A DNA stretch of 64,000 bases from Paracentrotus lividus. Lineage: Eukaryota > Echinodermata > Echinoidea > Camarodonta > Echinidae. The stretch lies in NCBI GenBank assembly GCA_940671915.1, contig CALNVZ010000641.1, positions 9,864,324 to 9,928,323 of the forward strand, written 5' to 3'. Made by a program: the position numbers and the translations under genes. The first letter of the stretch is position 1, and every line of letters starts with the position of its first letter. Below are positions 1-11,933 of the stretch, piece by piece. Under the pieces are notes generated by a model, which worked only from the letters and a program-made list of their open reading frames with translations, did no database searches and had not been told where the DNA came from.

Positions 1-278
1 AAATTACTAAAAACCCTATTCATCCCCCCCCCCCCATGATTCTTTCCCCGAACTGAGCCTCCTAGAATATACATTATTTTCTTGAGAAATCGGAACGAGT
101 TACAATGACCCCTGGTTTGGGCTGGGCGGCTACACCCCCCCCCCCGTGTCCGTATTGCGGTACCTGAAGATTGATGTCGCTAAGTTTGTACGACCATCCC
201 TTTATTTTATATTTTACTTTGTATTTTACAAATGTGCTTTCTTTGGATCCTCTCTTCACATGCATCTAACATTTAAAT

Positions 279-322
<44 letters not shown>

Positions 323-341
323 CATTCAGTTAAATAGTGTA
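1..341. other. Non-coding flank with homopolymer runs
   Basis: I see no gene here. The stretch holds a C run at 24-35, another C run near 135-145 and a 37-base A run at 283-319. The short reading frames crossing it have no recognisable protein features. Confidence 0.5.
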
Positions 342-793
342 CAGGGCCCGTATTCCCATAAATGTCGGACTTAAGCATGAAACTTAAGATTTTTTTTGCT
401 AAAATAAATTTTGGTTTTAATTAAGAGTATTTTGCTTAGCCTATTTTTGACAGGTGAGCATAAATTTTTGATTTGGGCTAAGTAAAACGTCTTAAATTGA
501 GTTGCTCCTACAAATACGCACATTAGAAGAGCAAATTTATCCTAACTTTAAGCCTAACTACCTAGTGCTTAACTGGATGTTGATTTATATGCAAGCTCAT
601 TTGAGGACACAAATAAACATGAATATTAACAGAATACAGGACTTTTGCTTATACCTTTCTTGAGTCAGACAAGTGCTTTACGTGTTGGAATAAAAAGTGT
701 AAGCAATTTTTTTCCCTGCGACAAATCTTAGAAAAGATACTTAGACTTAAGCAAAAATTGGCTTAGTATAGTTTATGGAATACGGGGCCCCTG
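342..793. mobile_element. MITE with GGGCCC-type terminal inverted repeats
   Basis: The left end reads CAGGGCCCGTATTCCCATAA and the right end is its near-perfect complement (TTTATGGAATACGGGGCCCC then TG). The ~450-bp interior is AT-rich, carries repeated TTAAG-containing words in both orientations and has no reading frame of note. This is the form of a non-autonomous DNA transposon. The superfamily cannot be assigned from the sequence, and no clear target-site duplication was seen. Confidence 0.75.
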
Positions 794-1429
794 GTTATTC
801 AAAAAAAAAAAATGTAATAAGTTCGTAACGATGAGTTATAACTCAGATGTGTTGTGCTAAAAAGTCTTCCAGTAGTCATGGTAGGAACATGCCCTCATCC
901 ACAATCCAAAGTAAATCAATAATTGTTCCCCGTATGACGCCGAATGGATTTCGCTAATATATGAAAATTTAACTTGGATATAATGCCTCAGTAGTGGACG
1001 CAGACCGGAGTCACACAATGAACTTACCGGGCCCATGCGTAAACATAATAGAGCCGCTTTTGTCCCCAGACAATAGGGCCCCCGAAATGCATTCAATTCG
1101 ATTTTCTTGGATCCGCGCCTGTGCCTACATCGAAGGTCCAGTTCATTTAACTCATAACCAAATTTAACAATTTTGAAACATTTCACTGTTAATCAGGTAG
1201 AAGGAAGCAACTTGGAGAATCAAGTTAATACCCCAAAATACAAAATAACTATGCACTCCCTAGGCTACAGTAGGCCTATGGGAAAGAAAATTATTTTTCT
1301 TAAAATTTCGGTATGATCGTGTTTGCAGTGTCAAAAAAAAAAGAGAGAGATATTCTTAATAGTTACAAACAACGCCCTTCGTAATCATTCATGTGTTTGC
1401 GAGATATCCAGATACATAATAAGTAAATA
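794..1429. other. Unassigned intergenic stretch
   Basis: A 109-codon frame lies on the minus strand at 857-1186. It shows no recognisable domain, is not flanked by convincing splice sites and has no similarity I can name. I treat the stretch as non-coding. Confidence 0.4.
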
Positions 1430-1604
1430 CAGGGGCCGCGGAGCGTTTTTGAAAGTGGAGGGGCTGAGCCGAAAGTGGGGGGGGGGGGCTGAACAGGCTA
1501 AAAATCACAAATGTATGGTCATTGTTGCGTTTTTGTACAGGGTTGCTGAAAAAAGTGGGGGGCTGAAGCCCCCCCCCCCCCCCCCCCCGGCTCCGCGGCC
1601 CCTG
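1430..1604. mobile_element. Short MITE with CAGGGGCCGCGGAGC ends
   Basis: The ends are CAGGGGCCGCGGAGC and the exact complement GCTCCGCGGCCCCTG. They are flanked by AAATA on both sides (1425-1429 and 1605-1609), a plausible 5-bp target duplication. The 175-bp body contains G and C runs that pair with each other (near 1480 and 1569-1588), so the whole element can fold back. It is too short to encode anything. Confidence 0.75.
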
Positions 1605-1735
1605 AAATATATGATATACACTACAATGTTAAATATACAACCCATCCCCCGAATAAAAGTAAACACAACTTTGAGCTCATCTAGCTCAAAATATATAATT
1701 TCAGTGACCTTTATTTATTTATTTATTTTTTCATA

Positions 1736-2065
1736 TTAAAGAGAAACTCATACATGTACCCTGTCCAGATTGATATGTGATGTGCTCTCATGGATGACTG
1801 AGCACTGAGGATTTAAAGATACTGTGTCAAAATTACCTTGTACCAAGTTTTATCAAATTCAACCCGTGTCTTCCCGATTGTTCATTCATTGTTTGAATTA
1901 ATCCTCCTGAGTCATTCAAAACGAACAACATTTTTATTTGAATACTAAAATGCATTGGTTGTTTTTACCAAAAGTTGGTACAATGCGAGTTTGACACACT
2001 CTTTTTTCTTAAGCACTAGTGCTCAGCTATCCATCCTTGCACATATATGAATTTGCTCTCTTTAA
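1736..2065. mobile_element. Foldback MITE, TTAA-flanked
   Basis: The left arm (from TTAAAGAGAAACTCATACAT) and the right arm (complement TTAAAGAGAGCAAATTCATA) match over about 120 bases. Shared blocks include CTGAGCACT, TGTGTCAAA and TTGTACCAA. The arms are diverged and contain small indels, so the copy looks old. TTAA at both edges is compatible with a TTAA target site. The 330-bp body has no coding capacity. Confidence 0.65.
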
Positions 2066-2564
2066 GATGATTAAAAAATCAAGGTCAAACAAAATAATAC
2101 ATTTTTAGCCTGATGCTCTCAAAGTTGGGTTTACTTTGTTCTGTGATGCATTGTATTGATTTTAATTCTTGGAAACCATACCATATAATACATGTATGTA
2201 ACGAAACAGACTACTGAACACCAGTTAGTATGTTTGTGCATTTATTGTACAATAATATCATCCATCCTCCTCTATCAATGAATTTATTTAACATTCAGAG
2301 TAATTAGTTTCATTATCATGTTTGAAGGTAGATGTATTAGGTTAGAGGGTCATTTTCTCTTTCAAACTATGTGTAGCACCACTAATTAGCTTCCATTTGA
2401 TTGCAATTAACAGTGTTGTTGATCTCAGTGAGGACTGTATAATCATTATATCAATTTACCATGCCAAAGATCAAAAAAACATTTATTTATTATGAGATGC
2501 TTAGAACTAAGCCCCTTGTTGTTACATCTTTGTAACAAAATCTTCTTGTACTAAACATACAGGT
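2066..2564. other. AT-rich intergenic DNA
   Basis: I see no gene, RNA or clear repeat in this 500-base stretch. Confidence 0.4.
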
Positions 2565-3192
2565 GGTTTATATCCACTTGGTCTAATAGTGGTTGGCCCA
2601 ATTCTCTGATTGTCAAATGCCACATGGGCTAAACACATTTTCTCTACTAACAATTGGTTTAATTATCCCTTTGTCTAATGCATACATAATCTAATTCTCT
2701 CTTGGTCTAATGATCACTTGGTCGCATTGCCAATTTGTCTACTAGCCAAATAGTGTAATTGCATTTTTGTCTAATTCCAAAATGAATATTTTGTCTATTA
2801 CGAATTTGGTGACTAACTGGTGATAGACCAAGTGGATTTTAGACAAAATGGTAAACAGGCAAAGTGGCAATTGGACCAAAGGGCAATTAGACAATTTGGT
2901 CATCAACGAAATGGATTTAGATCATATGGGATGAGACCTAACATGGACATCCCTGTAGTCCGCGGTGCCTAAAGACATCTACACCTTGGTGTAGGGTCAT
3001 TGTTACCCGGTGTCCTAGGGTGAAGGTTAGAGCATCGAGCAAAATGCGATGCTAGGCATATTGTGACCCGGTGTCCTAGGGTCATCGTGACCCGGTATTG
3101 GCCTTGCAGACTATCGCCACCATGGACGATCAGGCTGTAACCGACCAAACGGGTATTAGTCAAAGTGGATTTAGACCAAATGGCAATTTACC
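2565..3192. mobile_element. Foldback element of ~15-bp units, copy 1 (interrupted)
   Basis: The left half is built from degenerate ~15-base units around TTGGTCTAAT; the right half carries the same units reversed (ATTAGACCAA). The ends read GGTTTATATCCACTTGGTCT and, on the other strand, GGTAAATTGCCATTTGGTCT. Two more copies lie at 15024-15454 and 18813-19162. This copy is longer because about 200 bases that the others lack (roughly 2949-3150) are inserted in the right arm. The insert has three tandem-like GTGACCCGGTGTCCTAGGGT units. Short frames read through the arms as pentapeptide repeats only because the unit is 15 bp. It is non-coding. Confidence 0.7.
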
Positions 3193-3520
3193 CACACAGA
3201 TTTGCAGATGTTTAACTTCTTACTGGGGAAATTGCTTTTTGCTGCATAATCTCACTAAATCTCTGCTCGCTACAATATAAATAGGTTGTATCGTAATCTT
3301 ATTGTATCCTTACTTGTAAAACTTGGAGTGGACTTTAACAAAATCTCATTAAATTCTGCTCATTAGAACAGAAGTGGACTGTATAATTGTCATTCAATTT
3401 CAGGAGCTACAAATTCCATAATAATATGGTGAAATTAAACCATGGAAAGGAGAACCAAATTTCTAACGAAACTGAATGACTGTTAGTTACATTTATTTTA
3501 AAATGGTGAAGATGGCTAGT
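3193..3520. other. AT-rich intergenic DNA
   Basis: Nothing recognisable. Minus-strand AATAAA words occur near 3490 and could serve as distal poly(A) signals for the SENP gene, but they lie almost 2 kb past its stop codon. Confidence 0.3.
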
Positions 3521-3759
3521 GCCCTGTATTTAAACATAAAGACTTACGATGGATAAAAAGTTATGACCTATTTCATTTAAGTAGCCTCATCATGAACAGG
3601 GTGCCCCAAGTTGATGATCTTAATTCTTGCCCTAGCTCTAACCCTAATCTTAATCATATCCTAATCCTAATCCATGACTGTACCTGCACTTCAAATCAGG
3701 CTACTGGGATGAAATCAATAGTAACTTTTTATCGAGCGTAAGTCTTTATGTTACAGGGC
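3521..3759. mobile_element. MITE with GCCCTGTA ends and ~65-bp inverted repeats
   Basis: The left arm starts GCCCTGTATTTAAACATAAA and the right arm, read on the minus strand, starts GCCCTGTAACATAAAGACTT. Both continue through AGACTTACG, GATAAAAAGTTA and ATTTCAT to AGTAGCC. The centre contains a CCTAAT-rich patch. At 239 bp it is non-autonomous, and I cannot name the superfamily. Confidence 0.7.
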
Positions 3760-4981
3760 ATATATAAACTTTGATTAGATAAGAATCTCAACCCATTTGA
3801 GTATTTTGTTTAATGTTAGTTTAAATCAAAGCAATAAATAAATGAAATACGAATAATATTTGTAGTTCCCTATCAATGCTAATATATAACTTCAAACAGT
3901 CCAGTCCACTCCTATTAAAAAACAGGTGCTTAGAACCTCATGAATTATTTCAATAATTTTATTTTAAAAATCATGTTAGACTGAACACACGGGTTTGCAA
4001 ACCTGTGAACAAGTTTAAACTTTGGACAGAGAAAATTTCCTTTGTTATAATGAACTGTTGTTGTATCCTTGCTATATCATTTGATCAGAAAATGCAAAAG
4101 AAAAAGAAAGTGTTCCCAAGTTCGAACAGAAAAATAAATTAATTAAACTCTTTCCTGGATGAGTTCTACTCCTCAATGCTTGACTGGGAAGTAATGGAGT
4201 TAGTTGATTTACTAAAATTCTGGGGAAAAGATTAGTCAATTGAATATCAGAAGGATTTAATTGACAGATAAAAACGATACAAACTAGAAAGTACCTTGAA
4301 GATTACAATGTCCAGTCCATGCAGTAATTATGGAATACGTTGGTGGGGCATGTTTTCAGTTCCTGTAAAACCTGAAATTTTTGTGTGCATGATACTTTCA
4401 CAAATTTCACTAGGAGGTGAGATATTAGAAAGTGAAATGCCCACAAAAAGTTTTTGTCTACACAATGCATAGGATGCTAGTACAATGCTGTACAAGTACG
4501 GTAAGTCGATGGATGGTAATTCGTGAAAGCTCCATTGCGCGAAAAAGGCCGTTGGCTCCAATTCGTGAAAGTTTCATGTCGCAAATGTTTCTCGTTTTAC
4601 AGTATATTACAGTTTCCGTGTTATATTTAAACTAGCAATCAATTGTCTTTGGTCTAATTTCTCTTCTTGTAAACTATTATCTGCTCTTTTTTCCATTTTC
4701 ATTTTTTTCCTTATAAAAGAAAATGGGAGGGAAAGAGAGAGATGTTACAGCATATAGCTCCCATCTACCATAGCTTTGATATCTATGCTCAAGATTTACA
4801 ATATATACATAGTCCGTGCATAGAACCAACCAATCAGACAACATGATACACATTCAAATATCACGTCTATGTCCTCATGGCTTGTAGATAACAGCGGCAA
4901 GCAGGAATGCGTGTCACATTGTCTAAAAGTCAGTTTGACCGTTAGTGAGCAGCATTTCTGTTTCCATTGTAGAAATCTATT
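3760..4981. other. SENP 3' flank, no recognised gene
   Basis: This 1.2-kb stretch lies downstream of the SENP stop codon. I see only short frames without protein features. Part may be 3' UTR of the SENP transcript: minus-strand AATAAA occurs near 3958. The polyadenylation site cannot be fixed from the sequence. Confidence 0.35.
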
Positions 4982-5385
4982 GTGAAGGTCGTTTTGAAGG
5001 TCATCACTCTCATAGCCAGTAATCAATGTCACTGTGAAGATCACAATCACTGTCACTGTGAAGGTCACGATCAATGTCAGTGTAAATGTCACAATCAATT
5101 TCACTGTGAAGGTCACAACCGATGTCACAGTGAAGGTCAATCAATGACACTATCAATCTCCCTTTAAAAGACACCAACAATGACACAACCACTATGAAGT
5201 CACTACGAAGGTAATGATCAATGTCATTGTGAAGGTCACGATCAATGTCACTATGAAGGTCATGATCAATGTCACTGTGAAGGCCAATCAATGACACTGT
5301 CAATCTCCGAGTGAAGGTCACCAACAATGAGACAATCAATGTCACTATGAAAGTCACCATCGATGTCACAGTGAAGGACACACCG
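4982..5385. repeat. 24-bp minisatellite
   Basis: Consecutive units follow the pattern AATCAATGTCACTGTGAAGG then TCAC, with period 24 and 10-30% divergence between units. A degenerate interruption occurs near 5140-5220. Because 24 is a multiple of three, several frames on both strands stay open and give artefactual Cys/His-rich or Val/Thr-rich peptides. The array starts 45 bases past the SENP stop codon and is probably in the 3' UTR or immediate flank. Confidence 0.85.
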
Positions 5386-5429
5386 AGTGTGTGTTATCTA
5401 TCATCCATTAATCTGCCAGTAAGTGAAGG

Positions 5430-5492
5430 TCACAACAAGGTCGTGTGCAGTATCTCCCACACCATCCTTCGTCTGAAGTAAGGCATATCATG
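5430..5492 (-). CDS. SENP1-like: SENP last coding exon (C-terminus and stop)
   Basis: This 63-base exon follows acceptor TTTCTAG and encodes [20 protein letters not shown] then TGA. It matches the conserved vertebrate SENP1 end ([18 protein letters not shown]). It is in phase 0 after the previous exon's FTQ. It is too short for most ORF callers and would be missed without knowing the family. Confidence 0.93.
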   Translation of the reverse strand, partial: HDMPYFRRRMVWEILHTTLL

Positions 5493-8400
5493 CTAGAAAC
5501 AGACAAATGGAACAAACAAATTTAAAGATTTATTGAATATTTATTTATCATTAGTTTAGCAGAAAAGCACAATGCATAGTAAATATGATGTAAAACCAAA
5601 TTAGCAACTTGTGGCAGCCATAGCTGGGGGGCTTCTAATGGGCTATGCAATGAGCCATATGAGCGTAGGTCTGCCCGTATGTATATTTTATTTTGTTACA
5701 CATACTGGAAGCCCCCCCCCCCCCCCCCCCCAGCTACAAATGTATGGCCACAATAAGACAAAACAACGCCCAAACTGAATTGGAAATATACAGCTTGGCT
5801 AGCTGTGTATGGAAAGAGCAAACTAGATAACTATGCCCCGAGGGTTCTCCTCCTCTAGTAAGATACATGTACCCAGGGCTGGAAATTACTTTATTCATTT
5901 TTTAAAACTTATTCATTTTTTTTTAAAACTCATTATTATTTACCTGTGTAAAGGAGATAGGAGCATCTCTGGAGATATATTCAGCATACTTGCAAGCGAA
6001 CATGCCACAATCAGATCCGTTAAGCTGCTGTGGGATGTCTCTCTCTGAGTAATATGACCATCCATCCATGCTGTATGTCTGCTTTTTCTTATCGGCATGC
6101 TCAGATACGACGTAATCTCTGTCACGTATAGAAGGCAAATTAAAGTAGATAATATATCTCTTTCATTAAAGACATAGTTCATAACATACATGTATCTTTC
6201 TAGAAAAAATAAGTCAATCCATCCATGCTGTATGTCTGTTTCTTCACATCGAAATCAGACACAAGTCACCGAGCAAATTCAGCACAGTGTTGAGGAAATC
6301 GGCAAAATAATAAAAATTGTCTTGTTTGGGGGGAAATATTTGTTTGATTTTCTGAATTTTCAATGTTTCTTGTATGCTCTGTAAAAAAAAAATGAGTATA
6401 AATGATTAGAGGAAAGCCTTTAAAATGGATTATTTTGTTGGAATCTTTCACTCTTTTCTGGCGACTTGTGTCTGATTTTAATATGATGAGTCACATATAA
6501 GTTTTCAACCGAGTTTGAAGGACTCTGAGGAATTAACACTCTCAACAAGTTTGGGCAAACTATGCAAGAATTCCGCAGAAGCTAAGTTGAATGAGCGGGT
6601 ACAAAAGAATTGAGTGCAAACTGTTGGGATTAGCAGAAGGGATTCGTTTCATGATCTTAAATTTAAAAGTATATTGTACAATTATTTCCTGTAGTTATGT
6701 CAGGGCTGTTACAGTACCTCGAATACATTGGTAAGGAAAAGAATTGTGTATTTGATTCCAGATTTCACCAAGAGCTAATGCAATAAATTATGTGGTTATT
6801 AACCCATTGAGGACTGAGCCTGAATATATTCGGGCTAAGGTCTATGGGAAATGCGTGTTATAGCCAAATTAGCTCATCAGTTCTCCAACAGGTTAAAGAC
6901 CATCACTCACCTCAAGGCATTTAAGCATTGTTGATTGTGACTTCCCATGGAATCATAGAACACAATAGTCTTATTCCTGAAGTCCACAACCTGTAAGAGA
7001 CAGAACAAACACATGAAAGATGTCATTGTGAATAGAAAAGAATAGAAATGGTTTATTAAACAGCAAATATCACTTGCGGCCCGAAGGCCGAATTACAGAT
7101 TTTTTGTACAATAAAAATTAGAACACATCAAGATTATATGACATAACATAATATTCGGTTTACAAATAAGAAATCATAGTAACTTTATAAAATACAGAGC
7201 AGATGTGGTATTGTTTTCAGTAAATTATTTTAACAAATTTTTGTTCTTTCGAAAATAATCCTATTATCATTAGATTTACTGTCATTGTTATCATTATCAT
7301 TATTGTTACACGAGATAACAGAATATTCAGTTAATAAATATGAAATAATATAATCATTCATAATTAGATTAACTGGCATTGTTATCATTATTATTATTAT
7401 TATTATGGATCTATCCATAACCATGATAAGTCAGCTACAATGTACAAATCTAAATTATCTCCCAGCAAACCATTAACTGTACAGGACTAATCCAATCTGG
7501 TAATCAAGACCACCACATACTTAACAATACCTCTTTATAACTTTTCTTTCAAGTGTTACAGATACTTTGACATTATGTGCATAAAATGAATGGCTAAGTG
7601 AGAGGCTGCATCTTGTAGTTGAGATCTGATGACTACTGAGTTACCTTGTCATAACAAAATCCTGTTACTGAACACATAGATTTGAAATTGGAAATTAATA
7701 CATATTTGTTCTATGAAATGTAACATTGTATTAAAACTTTCCAATGGAAGACATACATGTATCTCAATTGTTGGATAAAACAATGATCAATAAATTCCAC
7801 AAACACTGACTTATAAATCTACAAACTGACCGCTAAACACCAATGCACCCCAAGATGAACAGGAACAAGGATCAGGTCTTTCGTGAAGATGTCCACCTTT
7901 TTGGTCCAACGACGCAGGCTAGCGTAGCCAGAGTTAATCAGCTTAGGGTAGAAGAAAGTGTTGAAAGAGTGCACACTCGGGAAATTCTGGACGCCAATGG
8001 AGAAAAGTTGCACGAGATTAGGGGAATCATGTTACAAGGCAATGGAAAGCTTCTTATCAATCTACAAGATAAATTTGAGTGCTGGTCACAACCACAAAAT
8101 AATTATAAAAGAATTTATAAAGAAATACTCCTGGAGAGTTATTTATGTAAATCCGAGATGCCACTCAGAACCATACAAAAATCCTGAAATTGCAAAAAAA
8201 ATATCCTGAAAAATCCTGAAAAAGGAAACCAAAAAAAGCTGAAAAAGGGATGAACATAGATAAATGGAATTTAGGAAAAGTTTAAAAGACAAACAAGATA
8301 TTTGATTAATAGATGGAAGACAAATTTGGTAAAAAAAAAAAGAAACAAGAAAAAAAAAAAGGGTCTTTGGGGGGAAAAAATGGCAATAAAAGCAATGTCT

Positions 8401-11400
8401 TACCTCTGCTTTCCCTCGTGACATCAGCAACTCAAAATAAAAGTTCATGACCTGAAATAAAAATTTAAAAAACAATAGATTTTGAATAATAAATTATATT
8501 GGTGAATTAAACATTTAGATTAGAAAAAAAAAATGCTTTATGATGGATTTACTTTAAAACTTTCAGTCGTATTTTTCATTTACATTTGTTTCCTTTTATT
8601 TTAACCAATTATTTCCACGGTTGACTGCCCCTTTAACCCTAATCTGCCTGGGGGGGGGGGCTAATTTAGCCCCCCCTGGACATTTTTCGCGATAAATTTT
8701 TGACGCTAGAAGCTAAAGCCGCCGCGCTTCATGAGTTTTTTCTTTGAAGTCTTGCGCATCTTTTGAGACCAAAATCGCGACCCCCGGGTACCCGGTTCGC
8801 GAGTTTCGCATAATTTTGTATACGTGCGTCAGACCCAAAATTGCTCAAAAACGTGATTTCATGTACAAAGTCAATACAAATAGTGTTTTCAGCTAAAATT
8901 CATAAATGAGTGATTAATTTTGCTTTTATTGATAATAATCATTTGATTAGCTGCTATTTATGACCAAAATAATGTTGCGGACCAATTTTGTCGAAAAAAC
9001 AATAGAAATAAAAAGGTTGAAAAAACAAAGAAATACATAAGAAATTCAAAAAACAATAAAATACATAAGAAATTAATTTGGATACTGGAATTTTTTTCAA
9101 GTACAATTGATAGGAATGCTATAAAGAACATTCACACCAAAAATTAGCATTCTAGGAGATATATTTAGTGAATTAGAGGAAAAAGTATGATTTCATGCAT
9201 AAATTAGCATAATTAGCATATATAATTAAAACCAAACATTTTTCAGAAAAATTAACTATGCAATTACGGATATTACATGACAGGGGACGTGTGTCCCAAT
9301 TTTCGTCGCGATCGCGCGGTCAACGGCCGAGATCTTAGGGGGGGGCTAAATTAGCCCCCCCCCCTGGGCTATACGTTTTCAAAAAGAGCCCGGGCAGATT
9401 AGGGTTAAGATGATGCTAAAAGGGTTGGTTACTGACACTGTGCAGGCCCCCATTTCATAAAGATTTACTATTATAGTAACTTTGCATCAATGGTAACTCT
9501 CACGAAATACTGCATTCTGTTGACCAACCTTACCACATGTGGGAGTTACCATTGATGGTAAAGTTACTATAATAGTAACTCTTTATGCAAGGGTGCCCAG
9601 ATTTTATTGTAAAAAATAAAGCATCAACCCTTTTGATTATCATACCTCATCGTTGAGCCAGTTCAGTCCAGCTAACGTCTGCATGTCCCTTCGCTTAATC
9701 GTTAATCTGAAGCTTGTCACTAATCCCTGATCGGCTGGATTAGGATTAAGGGCTCTGTTAATCTCAGCTTCCATCTCATTAGTCAGCTCCGGTAGCTCCT
9801 CTTCCTCTTCTTCCTCCACTCCATCGTCTTCCTCCTCCTCCTCATCCTCATCATCGATCACAGCGATGGAGTCATCAGGTTCCTTCTCTTCCGGTCTGTA
9901 GATGACGTCTTCTACAGCACCAGGCAAGCCAGAAGCTCGTTTTATCCTAGCATTTATCTGTCAAAGGGGTGATCTTTAATATATCAATCATGTCTGAATA
10001 ATTTTTAGCATTGAAGAAATACATTACTTCAAAAATATTTAGGAATTCTAAAACACTGCATCATTGTAAAAATAAGTAGGTTTCCTGGGATTTTCTTGAG
10101 CAGGGGTGGGAGTGACCACAAATAAAAAGAGCGGAAAAAGACCTGAAATAAAAGAGATCCACACTTTTTTTACAGAAGATCAAAACTAAGATAAACTGAA
10201 AATCAATCCCCCTCCCCCTAAAAAATAAAAAATAAAAAAATGCTGGAAATCAGCTAAAAAGCTGTTTCTCTGATACAAATGGGATGTTGTGCCAGGTTTT
10301 AGATGCAGATCTCATAAAACACGTTCAAGTTGAGAATAATCCAAATTTGGGAATGATATTTTTATTATATATCTTGTGATTAATGTTGATAATATCACTT
10401 CAATCTATGATTTTTTTTTTCTTTGTATCATGTACTCATATGATAGATGTAAATAAGATACAGGTAAGGTACTTTATTCACTTCATGTATCGTGAAATTT
10501 TGCTTTCCACAAGCACAATAGCAATACAATTTCTGCAATAAATTAATTTCCACAGAAACTTACCAATTCCCTGGCCTCTGCCTGCCCTTTAGCTCTCTGA
10601 AAAGATGATAAAATTAAAGGAAAATGTGTTATTTTGTTTAATCCATATAGGTTGGTGTGAAGATAAGTACAAAAATCATTCTTCAATGAATAAAAATCAA
10701 AATTATTGATTTTGAAATTAACTAAAATTAACTATTCATATTTAGAAAAACATGGAGTATAATGTATTTCATACACTGAGAAACATTCTATGAAGTGCTT
10801 TATAAATACTATTGTTATTACACGACAAGATATTTCCATTCACAAAAAAGATGTCATTTTGAAAATGTTGTATCTGGGGATTACTTTGAGACAAAAAAAA
10901 GAGTCAGAGCCTTTTTGATTCTTTTTAGGATTGCTTTGATAGAAAATCGGAATTGGGAATTGGAGTCGATCTTAAAAAGATGAAAACCATTCTAAAGGAA
11001 AGCTAGTGTAGTGGGAAGGTGTGGGAAAGATCAAGAAAATTATTTTGCGAGCTTTCCTGTTATTTTCATGATATTTGGTAAGAAAATCATGATTAAAAAG
11101 CTCCACAAGAAAAGATTGCTCTTCAAATGCCCTAATAGTCATAATATGATCCAAAATATACCAAACAGCCAACATTTTTGGGTCCCGAACATTTTGTGTT
11201 GCCCCATACATGCATTTATGTGTAAGTGCATGTGACTCAAAGCTGGATTGGGTTATTTTCTTATCATTTTGGTGATTCCAAAATCTCACAGCACAAAATA
11301 ATGCTTAGGTGAAATGTTATCAACCTCTCCAAATCACTTTTAGACAGTGTCTTTCACATTTCAATGTTATGACCAGAACACTAGTTTCACTTTAACCACT

Positions 11401-11886
11401 TCCCTAAGAAATTTATGCAATAAAAAAAATGACTCATTTAAGACCAGCAGGTTCATTTTTAGAAGAAAAAAAAATTTAGCTAAATTCTTACCCTTTCTTC
11501 ATAGCCTTGAAGTTTAGACTTCTCCTCCTCGATCTCCCTCTGCCTGACACGTACACTCGACTCAAAGCGGGATTTTCTGTATGGAAATAAGAATCAAAAC
11601 TTTCCAATAATATAAAGATGGCATGATATAAAAGGGAGGGCCTGTTGTGGGAAAGGGTAAACAATTATGATGTGAGCTTTCCATTTTTATTCAAATTATT
11701 ATATTAGTGTAGACAGGTCTAATGCCCAGGATTATTCATCAAATGCCAAAAAGAAAGTAAATTGAAAATAAAAATCACCTCCAAAATTGCTAAAAATGTT
11801 CAGTTAAACATGTGTGTGCAGTCATACCCATACACACATTTAAATTGAGTCAATTCCCAATATTTTGGTTATTCCTAAACGGCGTA

Positions 11887-11933
<47 letters not shown>

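Noticed and set aside
5010-5381. Open frames on both strands (His/Cys-rich or Val/Thr-rich peptides)
   Set aside because: They are products of the 24-bp minisatellite, whose period is a multiple of three.
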